From Rhodococcus wratislaviensis (GTDB taxonomy: Bacteria > Actinomycetota > Actinomycetes > Mycobacteriales > Mycobacteriaceae), in the NCBI RefSeq assembly GCF_900455735.1, contig NZ_UAUI01000018.1:1-64000 (forward strand): 64,000 nt of DNA, read 5' to 3'. Under the pieces are notes generated by a model. It made no database searches and was not told where the DNA came from. It saw only the letters and a program-made list of their open reading frames with translations. Positions 17,584 through 26,925 of the stretch are shown one piece after another. Made by a program: the position numbers and the translations under genes. Each line of letters starts with the position of its first letter. Within the stretch, counting starts at the first letter, position 1.

Positions 17584-19233
17584 CTACGCAGGGTGGCTGC
17601 CCGCCACCTCCACCTCGTGACGCACCGCGCCGGCCACCACGGTCAGCTGCACCCGCGCGGTGAGGAGGGAATCGGCGCCTGCGGTGAACGGATCCCCGTC
17701 GAGGACGACGAAGTCGGCGGCCTTGCCCGCGACGAGTTGACCGGTGAGGTCGTCCCAGCGGCACGAGTAGGCGGCGTCGCGGGTGGCGTGCGCGAGCGCG
17801 TCCGCCATCGGCAGGGCGTACTCGGGCAGGTTCGGCGCGAGCGCCGGATCGATAGCGGACTTGCGCGTCGTCGCGATGTACATGTTGGGCAGCGGAGGAT
17901 GCGGCGCCGTGGGGGCGTCGGACCCCAGCGCGAGGACGGCGCCCGCGGCGGTCATCTCGGGCCACGGGAACGCCCGCTCGACCCGATGGTCGCCCAGCAT
18001 CGCCCGCCAGTTGTCCTGGATCGCCGGGTCGGCATGGACCGGCTGCATCGACGCGACGATGCCGAGGCGCGCAAGCCGCTGCACGTTGTCCTTCGTGATC
18101 GTCTCCAGGTGCTCCATCCGGTGCCGACGCGGGCGAATCCCGTTGGCGGCGATCGCCTGTTCGAGCGCGGCGAGCGCGATCTCCGACGCCTCGTCGCCGA
18201 TGGCGTGCAGGGCCACCTGCAGGCCGGCGGCATCCGCCGCGACGACCACCGGTGCCAGCGAGGCGAGGTCCCAGATCGGTTCGGCGTTCGTGCCGTCCGA
18301 GTACGGCTCCTTCATCGCCGCGGTACAGCTGTCGATGACGCCGTCGATGATGATCTTGATCCCGGCCATCCGCAGCCACGGACCCTGCAGGCGTCTCTGG
18401 TGCTCCACCGCCTCGTGCACCTGGCGGACGTTCTCCTCGTCCGAGTCGGTGCGTTCGATCAGCCAGTGCCCGGCCACCCGGAGCGGCAGCGTGCCCCCGC
18501 CCGCGGCCAGTGCGCGCTCGAGAGCCTCGACTTCGTCCGCGCCGAGCGCCATGTCGACCGCCCCGGTGACGCCGTCCGCGAGATACTGCTCGAACGCTGC
18601 CGCGAGGGCGACGTCCCGCTCGGTGTCGCTGACCAGCTTCGCGAGGGTGGGCCATACGATCTGGGTCACCGCCGTCTCGTAGAGCATGCCGGTGGCCTCG
18701 CCGGTGTCGGGATCGCGCTCGATCCGGCCACCGATCGGGTCCGGGGTGTCCGCGTCGATCCCGAGTTCGCGGAGCGCGGCCGTGTTCACCCACGCCGAGT
18801 GCACATCGTTGGAATCGAGGTACACCGGTCGGTCGGCCTCGGCCGCGTCGATCATCTGCCGTGTCGGCGCGTGCCCGTCGAGCGCGGGAAACAGCCAGCT
18901 GCGTCCCAGGAGCCGGGGTGCGTCCGGGTTCTCGGCGGCGAACCGGCGGAGACGGTCCTGGATGTCGTTCAGATCCGCGGCGCTCTGCAGGTCCACCTTC
19001 TGGAGGGCCTGGCCCGTCATCAGCAGGTGGGTGTGGGCGTCGATGAAGCCGGGCAAGACGAAGGCTCCGCGGAGTTCGACGACGCGGGCGTCGCCGGACA
19101 GCGTGTCGGCGGTGGCGGTGTCGCCGACATACGTGAGGCGATCGCCCTGGACGATCATCGACTCGGCCCAGGCGGGTTCGGCGGCGGTGAAGATCCGGCC
19201 GCCGCGGTAGTGGGTCGTCGTGTCGGTGTTCAT
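17584..19233 (-). CDS. YtcJ-type metal-dependent amidohydrolase (2)
   Basis: The 549-residue amidohydrolase is of the same family as the protein at 13746-15419 but clearly divergent. The metal motif is DAHTHLL, followed by GIKIIIDGVIDSCTAAM, a His-containing ALHAIGDEA and ALGSDAPTAPHPPLP. As with its paralogue, the closest functional analogy is N-substituted formamide deformylase, yet no substrate can be assigned. The start is ATG at 19233; the open frame runs on upstream through the MFS gene, where it is not coding. It lies 17 bp downstream of the MFS gene, so transporter and hydrolase are probably one unit. Confidence 0.82.
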   Translation of the reverse strand: MNTDTTTHYRGGRIFTAAEPAWAESMIVQGDRLTYVGDTATADTLSGDARVVELRGAFVLPGFIDAHTHLLMTGQALQKVDLQSAADLNDIQDRLRRFAAENPDAPRLLGRSWLFPALDGHAPTRQMIDAAEADRPVYLDSNDVHSAWVNTAALRELGIDADTPDPIGGRIERDPDTGEATGMLYETAVTQIVWPTLAKLVSDTERDVALAAAFEQYLADGVTGAVDMALGADEVEALERALAAGGGTLPLRVAGHWLIERTDSDEENVRQVHEAVEHQRRLQGPWLRMAGIKIIIDGVIDSCTAAMKEPYSDGTNAEPIWDLASLAPVVVAADAAGLQVALHAIGDEASEIALAALEQAIAANGIRPRRHRMEHLETITKDNVQRLARLGIVASMQPVHADPAIQDNWRAMLGDHRVERAFPWPEMTAAGAVLALGSDAPTAPHPPLPNMYIATTRKSAIDPALAPNLPEYALPMADALAHATRDAAYSCRWDDLTGQLVAGKAADFVVLDGDPFTAGADSLLTARVQLTVVAGAVRHEVEVAGSHPA

Positions 19234-19250
19234 GGTGTTCTCTCTTTCCG

Positions 19251-20489
19251 TCAGACGACGACCGAGGTGGTGTACCGGGCAGTGGGATCCTGTCCGGGTG
19301 ACGCGGACGCGCGCTCGGTGCGCGTCGACAGGCGGGCGATCGACACGATCGGCACGAGCAGGACGAGGCTGATGCCCGCCAGGACGAACCCGAACGCGAC
19401 GTAGCCGACTGCGCCGGTCACGAGGGTGCCGAAGAGCGGGGCGAACGCGGACCCCACCAGATACGTCCCGAGGAGCGGGGCGGACCAGCGGCCGGACGAG
19501 TCCAGCGCGGCCGCGATGGCCACCACGTAGATGAACGCCGCGGCGTACACCGTGTTCCAGGCGATGATGAGCACCAGATACGTCGTCGAATCGGTGGCGA
19601 GGCACGAGCCCAGTTTGAGGGCGGCGCCGAGTGCGAGGAGGACGGCGGTGGGGACGGTGCGTCCGAGGCGGGAACCGAGCGCGGTCAGGACGAGGGCGGC
19701 GCCGATGCCGCCTGCGGTGGAGAGGCTGAGGGCCAGACCCATCTGCTGTTCCGTCAGGGCGGCGTGTTCGGCGCCCATGATGCCGGACACGGCCCACAGC
19801 GAGTCCTCGCCGATCGCCCAGATCGCGAAGAGCACGAGCAGGGTGAATCCGGCGACGGCCAGCTTCTTCTCGGTGACGCCCTCGGGCAACGGGGTCCGGG
19901 TGCGCGCGGTGCTCGCCTCGTCGTCCTCGACGGCGGGGGCGGACGGCAACCAGGTGATCGTGAACACCGTCGCCACCGCCAGCACCGCGACGATCCCGAA
20001 GGCATTGGTCATGTGCAGGCCGAGGATCGGGATCAGTGCCAGGATCCCGGTGACCGCGGTGCGGTTGACGAGCCCGTTGATCCCGGACACCCGGTTCGGA
20101 TTGTTCAGCGCGGCCAGGGCCGCCCCGCCGACCGCGACCGCGCCGCCGGCACCGATCCCGCCGACGATGATCGCGGTGCACGCGATCGGCGCCGAGTGGA
20201 TTGTGGCGGCGACGGCGAATCCGGCGGCCATCACGACGAGGCTGACGCGGCCGAGCAGGTGGCGCGAGCGCCCCGCAGCCCACCGGGTGGTCGCGAGGCA
20301 GACGAGCGCGGTAGCCAGCAGGGAGCCGGTGAGGACGGCGCCCGCGACGGTCTGGGTGATGCCGAGATCGTCGACCATCGCGATGATCATGAGCGGGATC
20401 AGATTGGCCGTGATGTAGCCGACGACGAAGACGCTGAACGTGGCGATACCGCGGCCGAGTGTCAGTGGGACGCGGACGGCGGCGGTCAC
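19251..20489 (-). CDS. MFS transporter
   Basis: The 412-residue protein has about 12 hydrophobic helices and a central cytoplasmic loop (about residues 185-210, TRTPLPEGVTEKK). That is the layout of a major facilitator superfamily carrier. It precedes the second amidohydrolase and is divergent from pucR, with one or two AACGAAT-type palindromes in the shared promoter region. It may import the amidohydrolase substrate, by analogy with the first permease-amidohydrolase pair. Direction and substrate are not deducible from the sequence. Confidence 0.83.
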   Translation of the reverse strand: MTAAVRVPLTLGRGIATFSVFVVGYITANLIPLMIIAMVDDLGITQTVAGAVLTGSLLATALVCLATTRWAAGRSRHLLGRVSLVVMAAGFAVAATIHSAPIACTAIIVGGIGAGGAVAVGGAALAALNNPNRVSGINGLVNRTAVTGILALIPILGLHMTNAFGIVAVLAVATVFTITWLPSAPAVEDDEASTARTRTPLPEGVTEKKLAVAGFTLLVLFAIWAIGEDSLWAVSGIMGAEHAALTEQQMGLALSLSTAGGIGAALVLTALGSRLGRTVPTAVLLALGAALKLGSCLATDSTTYLVLIIAWNTVYAAAFIYVVAIAAALDSSGRWSAPLLGTYLVGSAFAPLFGTLVTGAVGYVAFGFVLAGISLVLLVPIVSIARLSTRTERASASPGQDPTARYTTSVVV

Positions 20490-20561
20490 GTGGGATTCCT
20501 GGGGTGGGTCAACGACAACTCCGTGTCTCGGGTGGCGGCCCGCGTGAGACGTGGGTCACTT

Positions 20562-20578
20562 AGCGAATTGGATTCGTT
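20562..20578. promoter_or_regulatory. Putative operator B in the MFS/pucR divergent region
   Basis: AGCGAAT-TGG-ATTCGTT is the same palindrome as operator A at 3976, with one base changed in the left arm. The 22 bp from 20564 to 20585 are identical to 3978-3999. It lies 73 bp upstream of the MFS start. It suggests that the TetR protein at 4100 (or PucR) acts on both divergent promoters. Confidence 0.65.
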
Positions 20579-20615
20579 AAGTATGCGGAGGGCGCGCGCC
20601 ATACGCAAGGGGGCA

Positions 20616-20632
20616 AACGAACTCAATTCGTT
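20616..20632. promoter_or_regulatory. Putative operator C, third copy of the AACGAAT palindrome
   Basis: AACGAAC-TCA-ATTCGTT is a 7-bp inverted repeat with one mismatch, 54 bp to the right of operator B by start-to-start distance (about five helical turns). It fits cooperative binding or a second site for the pucR promoter. Confidence 0.5.
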
Positions 20633-20777
20633 AATGTTGGGTTTCGGCGTTGCCCGAGGTCGACGTCTGACACAATGGAGTAGTCGCTCGGGCCCCGCTG
20701 GCCAACTTGTCCAGCGCCATCCCGATTCCGACCGGTCAGGGTGGCACGGACCCGACCGCAACTGCGCAGGAGCCGAC

Positions 20778-22304
20778 ATGACCGTTGCCGTTCGCTGGAT
20801 GTTGTCCCAGCCGGACCTGGCTCTCGAGTTGAAGGGCGGCGCCGCCGGTCTCGGCAACGAGATCACGTTCGCCCACACCACCGAACTGCAAGACCCCTTC
20901 CGGTGGCTCTCCGGCGGAGAATTGCTCCTCACCACCGGCATCCGGCTTCCGCTGACCGCCGCCGACCGGGCGCGATACCTGCGCGGCCTCGGTGAAGCCG
21001 GGGTGGCCGCGGTCGGGTTCGGCACCGGCCTCTCGCACCCGGAGGTGCCCGAGGACCTGGTGGCCGTCGCCGACGAGATCGGGCTGCCGTTGCTCGAGGT
21101 GCCGTTGCCGACACCGTTCGCGGCCGTGGTCAAGCGGGTCATGAACCGACTCGCGGAGCAGGAGTACGAGGCGGTGCTGCGCGCGTCCCGGGCGCAACCG
21201 CGGATGACCCGCGCCGTCATCCAGGGCGGCACCGGCGCCACCGTGCGCGAGCTGGCCGTCGCCACGTCGGCCACCGTCCTGCTCCTCGACCTGTCCGGCC
21301 GGGTGCTGGAGTCCCATCCGGCGCAGCCCGCGGAGGACGTGCTCGGGGAACTGCGGGAAGTGCTCGAGGCAGGCACCGGCGGAGCGTCGAGCAGTGTGTC
21401 GCTGGCACGGTCGGGCGCGTCGATCACGGTGCAGCAGATCAGTGTCGGCAGCACCCCGCACGGACATCTCGCCGTGATCAGTCCCACCGCGCTCAGCCAC
21501 GTGGACCAGATCCTGCTCGGCCACGCGAACTCGTTGCTCGCCTTGGATTTCGAGAAGCCGGTACGGCTCAGGACCGCACAGAACCGGCTCAATTCGCACG
21601 CCCTCGGCCTGCTGCTCACCGAGGACCGCGACCTCGCGCCCGCCTGGTCGCAGATCCGGCACGCCGCGGACGCGGACGGGATGGTCCGCGGACTCACGGT
21701 CGTGGCCGAGACACCGGCACTCGCGGAACGGGTGGAGTCGGCGGTCGCGGTCGCCATGAACAAGGCCGGACGGCAACTCTTCTCGCGCCGTCACGATACG
21801 CGGGTCACCGTTCTGCTGCGGGGCACCGACGACGTGGACTTCGCGCGGGCGATGCTGCGCGGACTGCCCGCGCCGGCGCGGAAGGCGATCCGTGCGGGGT
21901 TGAGCGGGAGGCGGGAGGTCGCCGGTCTGGTGGCGGCCATCGAACAGTCCCAGCTGGCCGCGTCGGCCGCCGAGGCGGGGGCGGAGCCGTTGGAGTTCGC
22001 GGCGCTGACCGGTAGCGCGCTGCTCGCCTTCAGCTCGACGCGGGAGGTGCTGAACTCCCTGGCGGACACGATGATCGCGCCGATCGACGATTACGACCGC
22101 ACCAACGGCACGGAACTGCTGGGATCGCTGCGGGCGTTTCTCGAGGCGAACGGGCACTGGGAGTCGGCGGCGGCGGCGATGGGCGTGCACCGGCACACCC
22201 TGCGCAGCCGCATGGCGCGGATCGAATCGTTGATCGACTGCCGGCTGGACGTGGCGCGGGTGCGGGCCGAACTGCTGCTCGCGATCATCGCCCGGCAGTC
22301 GTGA
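20778..22304 (+). CDS. PucR family transcriptional regulator
   Basis: The 508-residue regulator has an N-terminal PucR-type sensory domain (WMLSQPDLALELKGG to about residue 125), a GGDEF-like/CdaR middle region and a C-terminal Fis-like helix-turn-helix (HWESAAAAMGVHRHTLRSR, about residues 458-476). PucR proteins control purine, GABA, polyamine and proline catabolism and usually activate the genes next to them. The start ATG at 20778 follows AGGAGCC. It is flanked by the divergent MFS-amidohydrolase unit and the convergent puo-gdh unit. A strong hairpin at its end separates it from puo. It is the most likely pathway-specific activator of this region. Confidence 0.88.
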   Translation: MTVAVRWMLSQPDLALELKGGAAGLGNEITFAHTTELQDPFRWLSGGELLLTTGIRLPLTAADRARYLRGLGEAGVAAVGFGTGLSHPEVPEDLVAVADEIGLPLLEVPLPTPFAAVVKRVMNRLAEQEYEAVLRASRAQPRMTRAVIQGGTGATVRELAVATSATVLLLDLSGRVLESHPAQPAEDVLGELREVLEAGTGGASSSVSLARSGASITVQQISVGSTPHGHLAVISPTALSHVDQILLGHANSLLALDFEKPVRLRTAQNRLNSHALGLLLTEDRDLAPAWSQIRHAADADGMVRGLTVVAETPALAERVESAVAVAMNKAGRQLFSRRHDTRVTVLLRGTDDVDFARAMLRGLPAPARKAIRAGLSGRREVAGLVAAIEQSQLAASAAEAGAEPLEFAALTGSALLAFSSTREVLNSLADTMIAPIDDYDRTNGTELLGSLRAFLEANGHWESAAAAMGVHRHTLRSRMARIESLIDCRLDVARVRAELLLAIIARQS

Positions 22305-22321
22305 CTGCCGGGCGATGATCG
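22282..22321. terminator. Bidirectional terminator between pucR and puo
   Basis: This is a 19-bp perfect inverted repeat (left arm CGATCATCGCCCGGCAGTC) with a 2-bp centre. The pucR TGA stop lies inside it and the puo stop is 8 bp away. It serves two convergent genes. Confidence 0.8.
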
Positions 22322-22328
22322 GACGGGA

Positions 22329-23690
22329 CTACTTTCCGAGGCGGGCGACGATGTCTGCGGCGGTGCGCTGACCCATCCGCACGGCGCCGTCCACGTGCTG
22401 GTAGCCCTCGGCGGCGATGTCCGAGCAGGAGAAGTGGAACGGTCCGACCGGCGTCCGCGAGTCCTTGCCGTACCGGTGCAGGCCACCGAGGTCGAAGCTC
22501 GCGGCGTACGCGCCCCGGGTCCATTCCTCGGAGCCCCAGTCGGACTCGTAGTAGACGACCGGCTCGGCGGCCTTCGGTCCGAGGTAGCGGGCGAGCGAGC
22601 CGAGAATGGTGGCGCGACGCTCCTCCTCGCTCAGTTCGAACATCGCGTCGGCCTTCTCGTCCGACACGAACGCGACGAGGGTTCCCCGGGTGTCCTCGTG
22701 GTTGGTGTTGTCGTACACCTCCTGGACGACCTCGGACGCGCCGAATCCGGTGCCGGCGAGGCCGTCTTCACGCCAGAACGGGGTCTCGTACACGGCGTGC
22801 ACCTTGATGACGAGTCCCAGCGACTGGTGCTGGTGCATCTGGTGCTGGCGGCGCGGCAGCGGCGGGTCGTAGGAGATGCGGGAGTACAGGTTCGGCGGGA
22901 CGGCGAGCACGACGCGGGACGCTTCCACGCGAATGTCCCCGTCCGCCAGCACTACTGCGCCGTCCTCGCTCCACTGGACGGTGCGCACGGGCGCGTTCAG
23001 GAAGACGTCGTCGCCGAGGGCGGCCGCCATCCGGATCGACACCTGCTGCATGCCGCCGATGACGCGCTTGTCGAGGATGAAGTCCTCGTCCACCAGGTGC
23101 GAGAACGATCCGGCGGACGCGGCCATGAGCACGGCCTGCAGCGCCGAGAACGAGTGAGCGGGCTTGGTCAGCATGCCGCCTGCGATGAACAGTCCGATGT
23201 TGTCGCGGGCCTCCGCGTCGTCGGACTGCTCGATCAGCCAGTGCTTGAACGAGATCGTGTCCAGTTCGCGGGCCAGCGGGTGCGCCCAGGGCTCCTCGGC
23301 CCCGACCTGCGCGGCGAGGTCGTCGAGGATCTGGATCAGCCGGTCCATCTCCTTGCGGGTCGTCTCGTCGACGGGGAAGGATTCGCCGGTGTAGCGGGTG
23401 CGTTCGCCCGCGGCGGAGATGTAGACGGACTCACCCTCGCGGTACCGGTCGAACGTCTCGAGGCCGAGTTCGTCGAGCAGGGTGATGAGTGTCGTCTGGT
23501 CGGGGGAGACCCACTGGCCGCCGATCTCCAGCATCGCGCCGTCGATGGTGTCGGTCCAGGTCCGACCTCCGACGCGGTCGCGCGCCTCCAGGACCGCGAC
23601 GGACAGCCCCGCCTTGCGCAGCGCGGTGGCTGCGGCCAGGCCGGACGGGCCGGCGCCGACGATGGCGACATCACGTTGGAGAGTAGGCAC
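22329..23690 (-). CDS. puo: Putrescine oxidase (FAD)
   Basis: This enzyme oxidises putrescine to 4-aminobutanal (which cyclises to 1-pyrroline), H2O2 and NH3. The 453-residue flavin amine oxidase has the N-terminal dinucleotide fold VAIVGAGPSG and GGRTW, plus the C-terminal HVDGAVRMGQRTA. It is very close to the characterised R. erythropolis PuO as I recall it. Glu324 (VVQEVYD), the residue that recognises the distal amine of diamines, is present, as is Ala394, a site where cysteine permits covalent FAD in mutants. The start is ATG at 23690. The gene follows the NAD-glutamate dehydrogenase by 52 bp on the same strand. It supplies the substrate of PatD. Confidence 0.94.
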   Translation of the reverse strand: MPTLQRDVAIVGAGPSGLAAATALRKAGLSVAVLEARDRVGGRTWTDTIDGAMLEIGGQWVSPDQTTLITLLDELGLETFDRYREGESVYISAAGERTRYTGESFPVDETTRKEMDRLIQILDDLAAQVGAEEPWAHPLARELDTISFKHWLIEQSDDAEARDNIGLFIAGGMLTKPAHSFSALQAVLMAASAGSFSHLVDEDFILDKRVIGGMQQVSIRMAAALGDDVFLNAPVRTVQWSEDGAVVLADGDIRVEASRVVLAVPPNLYSRISYDPPLPRRQHQMHQHQSLGLVIKVHAVYETPFWREDGLAGTGFGASEVVQEVYDNTNHEDTRGTLVAFVSDEKADAMFELSEEERRATILGSLARYLGPKAAEPVVYYESDWGSEEWTRGAYAASFDLGGLHRYGKDSRTPVGPFHFSCSDIAAEGYQHVDGAVRMGQRTAADIVARLGK

Positions 23691-23742
23691 TTTCGAGCTC
23701 CTTTGGTTGAAGTGCTGACGGGTTCGTGAAAGGGGGGTTCTG

Positions 23743-26700
23743 TTAGCAGCGGGTGAGCGCGAGCGACAGTTCGGCGTCGATGACGCAGATGCTCGAGTTG
23801 TCCACGCGGTCGTGGCTCCGCAGCTCGCCGAGCATCTGTGCCAGGCGGTCCGCGGCGGTGGTGTGTTCGGTCAGCCACTGGGCGACGGCGTCGGCGGCGG
23901 ACGTCGCGGGCGAGGCGTCGCGCAGCACCAGTCCGATCAGGCCGTGCCAGTGTTCCTGCAAATTGTCGACGAGGACGGCGCCCGCCATCGCCTCCCAGTA
24001 GGCGGTCCCGGTCTCGCCGACGGAGAACCGTTCCGACAGCCAGTCGAGGCCCACGACACGGCCGAATTCGCGGTACGTCTCGGCGACCTGGGTGATCGGC
24101 AGGTCGAGTGACTGCGCGGTGGTCTCCAGTGCGAAGGCCTGCGCGAGGATCCGCAGCGTGCCCAGGTCCTGGGCGGGGGCACCCGTGAGCCGGGGCAGCG
24201 CCGCGGCGAGTTCCTGGACCGGCTTCGCGAAGCGCTCGATCAGCTGCTGCGCGTCCGTGCCCGCGGCGCGATGCCGCAGCAGCCAGGACGTGGTGCGCTC
24301 GATCAGGTCCTGGATGCCGAAGTGCAGATTCAGCCGGGTCCGGTGGGACGCGCCGGGCAGGGTGAGGACCTCGTTCCACAGGCGGTCGATGTCGAACACC
24401 TGCCGCACCACCGCGTACGCGACGGTAATCTCGGGGGTGCCGACGCCGAGCCGCTCCTCGAGGCGGTGGATCAGGCCCGGTCCGACACGGTCGATCATGT
24501 CGCCGGCCACGATGACGGCCACGATCTCCCGGGCGAGCCGGTGACCGCTGATCTGCTGGGGAACGCGTTCGCGGATGGACGCCGGGAAGTAGTCGGCGAG
24601 AACACCGTCGAACACGGCGTCGTCGAGCACGGGGGAGGCGAGCAGTTCGGTGACGACGAGGTTCTTCGACTGTGCGAGCAGAACCGCGATCTCCGGCCGG
24701 ACCAGTCCCTGGCCGGCGCGGTGCCGCGCCGACAATTCCGCCGCCGACGGCAGGACCTCCGCGGCCCGGCTGATCCCGGCGTCCCGCTCGAGGTTCTCGA
24801 TCAGCCGCTCGTGACGTCCGAGCAGGAACGGTGCGTGGACCTCGGCGAGGCTGATGGCGAGCGTCTGGGAGGCGGCGTCGGCGAGCACCGATTCGCCGAT
24901 CTCGTCCTGCACGCGGGCGAGCAGCGTGTTCCGTTCCGCGGCGGGCAGTTCGCCCGCCGCCACGGCCGCGTCCAGCGCGACCTTCAGGTTCACTTCCCGA
25001 TCCGAGGTGGCGACCCCGGTGGCGTTGTCGATGAAATCGGCGTTGATCCGGCCGCCGTTCAGCGCGTACTCGATCCGGGCGCGCTGCGTGAGACCGAGGT
25101 TGCCGCCCTCGCCGATCACCGCGGCGCGCACGTCGCTCGCCTCCACCCGGACGGCGTCGTTGGCCGGGTCCGCGGCGTCGGCGTGCCCCTCGGTGGAAGC
25201 CTTGACGTACGTGCCGATTCCGCCGTTCCACAGCAGGTCCACATCCGCGGTCAGCAGTGCCTTCACCACCTCGTGCGGGGGCAGCTCGGTGGCGGTGACG
25301 CCGAGGCGTTCACGCACCTGCGGCGACAGCGGGATCTTCTTCGCGGTCCGCGGCCACACGCCGCCGCCCGCCGAGACGAGGTTCCGGTCGTAGTCGTCCC
25401 AGCTGCTGCCGGACACGGACGCGAGGCGCTCGCGTTCGCGGTAGGAGGCCTCGGAATCCGGTTCGGGGTCGAGGAAGATGTGCCGGTGGTCGAACGCGCC
25501 GACCAGCCGGATGGCGCGGCTGAGCAGCATGCCGTTGCCGAACACGTCGCCGGACATGTCGCCGATGCCGACCACGGTGAACGCGTCGGTGTCGACGTTC
25601 TTGCCCATCTCCGCGAAATGCCTGCGAACGGAGACCCATCCACCGCGCGCCGTGATGCCCATCGCCTTGTGGTCGTAGCCGGCGGAGCCGCCGGACGCGA
25701 ACGCGTCGCCGAGCCAGAATCCGCGACGCGTCGCGATGCTGTTGGCCAGGTCGGAGAATCGGGCCGTGCCCTTGTCCGCGGCCACCACCAGATACGGGTC
25801 GGCGTCGTCGTAGATCACCGTGTCGCGGGGATGGACCACCTCACCGTCGACGATGTCGTCGGTGACGTCGAGCAGTCCGTCGATGAAGCTCGTGTACGCC
25901 GCGCGGACCGCGTCCGGGGTCGTCTCGGTGCGCACCACGAACGCGCCCTTCGCGCCCATCGGGACGATCAGCGAGTTCTTCACGTGCTGCGTCTTCATCA
26001 GACCCAGAACCTCGGTGCGGAAGTCGTCCTTGCGGTCCGACCACCGCAGACCGCCGCGCGAGACCGGACCGCTGCGGACATGGCTGCCCTCGACGATCGG
26101 CGAGTGCACGAAGATCTCACGATACGGAGTCACGGCCGCGGACAGCGACAACAGCGACGGGTCGATCTTGAACGCCGCGGGGGCGGCGCTGATCGTGCGG
26201 TCGTGCTGGAACCAGTTGGTGCGCAGCACGGCCGACGTGAACGACAGCAGGCCGCGGAGGAGACGGTCCTCGTCCATCGTCGCGGTGCGATCGATCGCGG
26301 TGAGCAGCACGCGCTCCGCGTCCGCGACGGCGCTGTCGCGGTCGGTGCCGGTGACGGCGGGGTCGAAACGGGCGGTGAACAGGTCGCGGAATCCGCGCAC
26401 GAAATCGGTGTGCCGCAACAGGATCGCCACGATGTTGGGTTCCGACAGTCCCAGCCCCACCTGGCGGAGGTAGCGGCAGGCCGCCCGGACCAGGACGGCG
26501 TCCGTCCACGTCAGGTTCGCCGCGGCGACGAGCCGGGTGAATCCGTCGACCTCCAGATGACCGGCGGCCGCGGCCTCGAACGCGTCGGACAGCAGGCCCG
26601 GAGTGTCCGCGTCCCAGGCGAAGTCGCCGGTGCTGAAGTCGAACCGGTGGACCAGCGGGCTGCCGGGCTCACCCGCGGGCAGCTGTTCGTGGGACGCGAC

Positions 26701-26925
26701 CCGCAAACCGAGGTCCGCGAACAGCGCGACCAACTCGGCGAGCAACGGGGTGCCCTGCGGCCAGACCATGACGGCGGCCGGTTCGGGCGGTGCATCCGCC
26801 GTGTCGACGAACCGCAGCCGCGGAGTGGTCCCTCCGGACGCCAGGACCGCGCTCGACACGGCGGCCTCGTCCTGGCGTGGACGGGGTGTGTCGGTCGTGC
26901 TCGGAATGACACCGGTATAGCTCAT
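23743..26925 (-). CDS. gdh: Short NAD-specific glutamate dehydrogenase
   Basis: The 1060-residue protein contains the catalytic core of the large NAD-GDH family. It shows REIFVHSPIVEGSH, SRGGLRWSDRKDDFRTEV, the nucleotide region VVGIGDMSGDVFGNG, WNGGIGTYVKAS and GEGGNLGLTQRARI. Typical family members have about 1600 residues with N-terminal ACT-like regulatory domains; most of that N-terminal part is missing here. The start at 26925 has AGGAG upstream. It deaminates glutamate to 2-oxoglutarate and NH3. In an operon with puo and beside gabT it would regenerate the amino acceptor for GABA transamination. This coupling is inferred from context. Confidence 0.9.
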   Translation of the reverse strand: MSYTGVIPSTTDTPRPRQDEAAVSSAVLASGGTTPRLRFVDTADAPPEPAAVMVWPQGTPLLAELVALFADLGLRVASHEQLPAGEPGSPLVHRFDFSTGDFAWDADTPGLLSDAFEAAAAGHLEVDGFTRLVAAANLTWTDAVLVRAACRYLRQVGLGLSEPNIVAILLRHTDFVRGFRDLFTARFDPAVTGTDRDSAVADAERVLLTAIDRTATMDEDRLLRGLLSFTSAVLRTNWFQHDRTISAAPAAFKIDPSLLSLSAAVTPYREIFVHSPIVEGSHVRSGPVSRGGLRWSDRKDDFRTEVLGLMKTQHVKNSLIVPMGAKGAFVVRTETTPDAVRAAYTSFIDGLLDVTDDIVDGEVVHPRDTVIYDDADPYLVVAADKGTARFSDLANSIATRRGFWLGDAFASGGSAGYDHKAMGITARGGWVSVRRHFAEMGKNVDTDAFTVVGIGDMSGDVFGNGMLLSRAIRLVGAFDHRHIFLDPEPDSEASYRERERLASVSGSSWDDYDRNLVSAGGGVWPRTAKKIPLSPQVRERLGVTATELPPHEVVKALLTADVDLLWNGGIGTYVKASTEGHADAADPANDAVRVEASDVRAAVIGEGGNLGLTQRARIEYALNGGRINADFIDNATGVATSDREVNLKVALDAAVAAGELPAAERNTLLARVQDEIGESVLADAASQTLAISLAEVHAPFLLGRHERLIENLERDAGISRAAEVLPSAAELSARHRAGQGLVRPEIAVLLAQSKNLVVTELLASPVLDDAVFDGVLADYFPASIRERVPQQISGHRLAREIVAVIVAGDMIDRVGPGLIHRLEERLGVGTPEITVAYAVVRQVFDIDRLWNEVLTLPGASHRTRLNLHFGIQDLIERTTSWLLRHRAAGTDAQQLIERFAKPVQELAAALPRLTGAPAQDLGTLRILAQAFALETTAQSLDLPITQVAETYREFGRVVGLDWLSERFSVGETGTAYWEAMAGAVLVDNLQEHWHGLIGLVLRDASPATSAADAVAQWLTEHTTAADRLAQMLGELRSHDRVDNSSICVIDAELSLALTRC

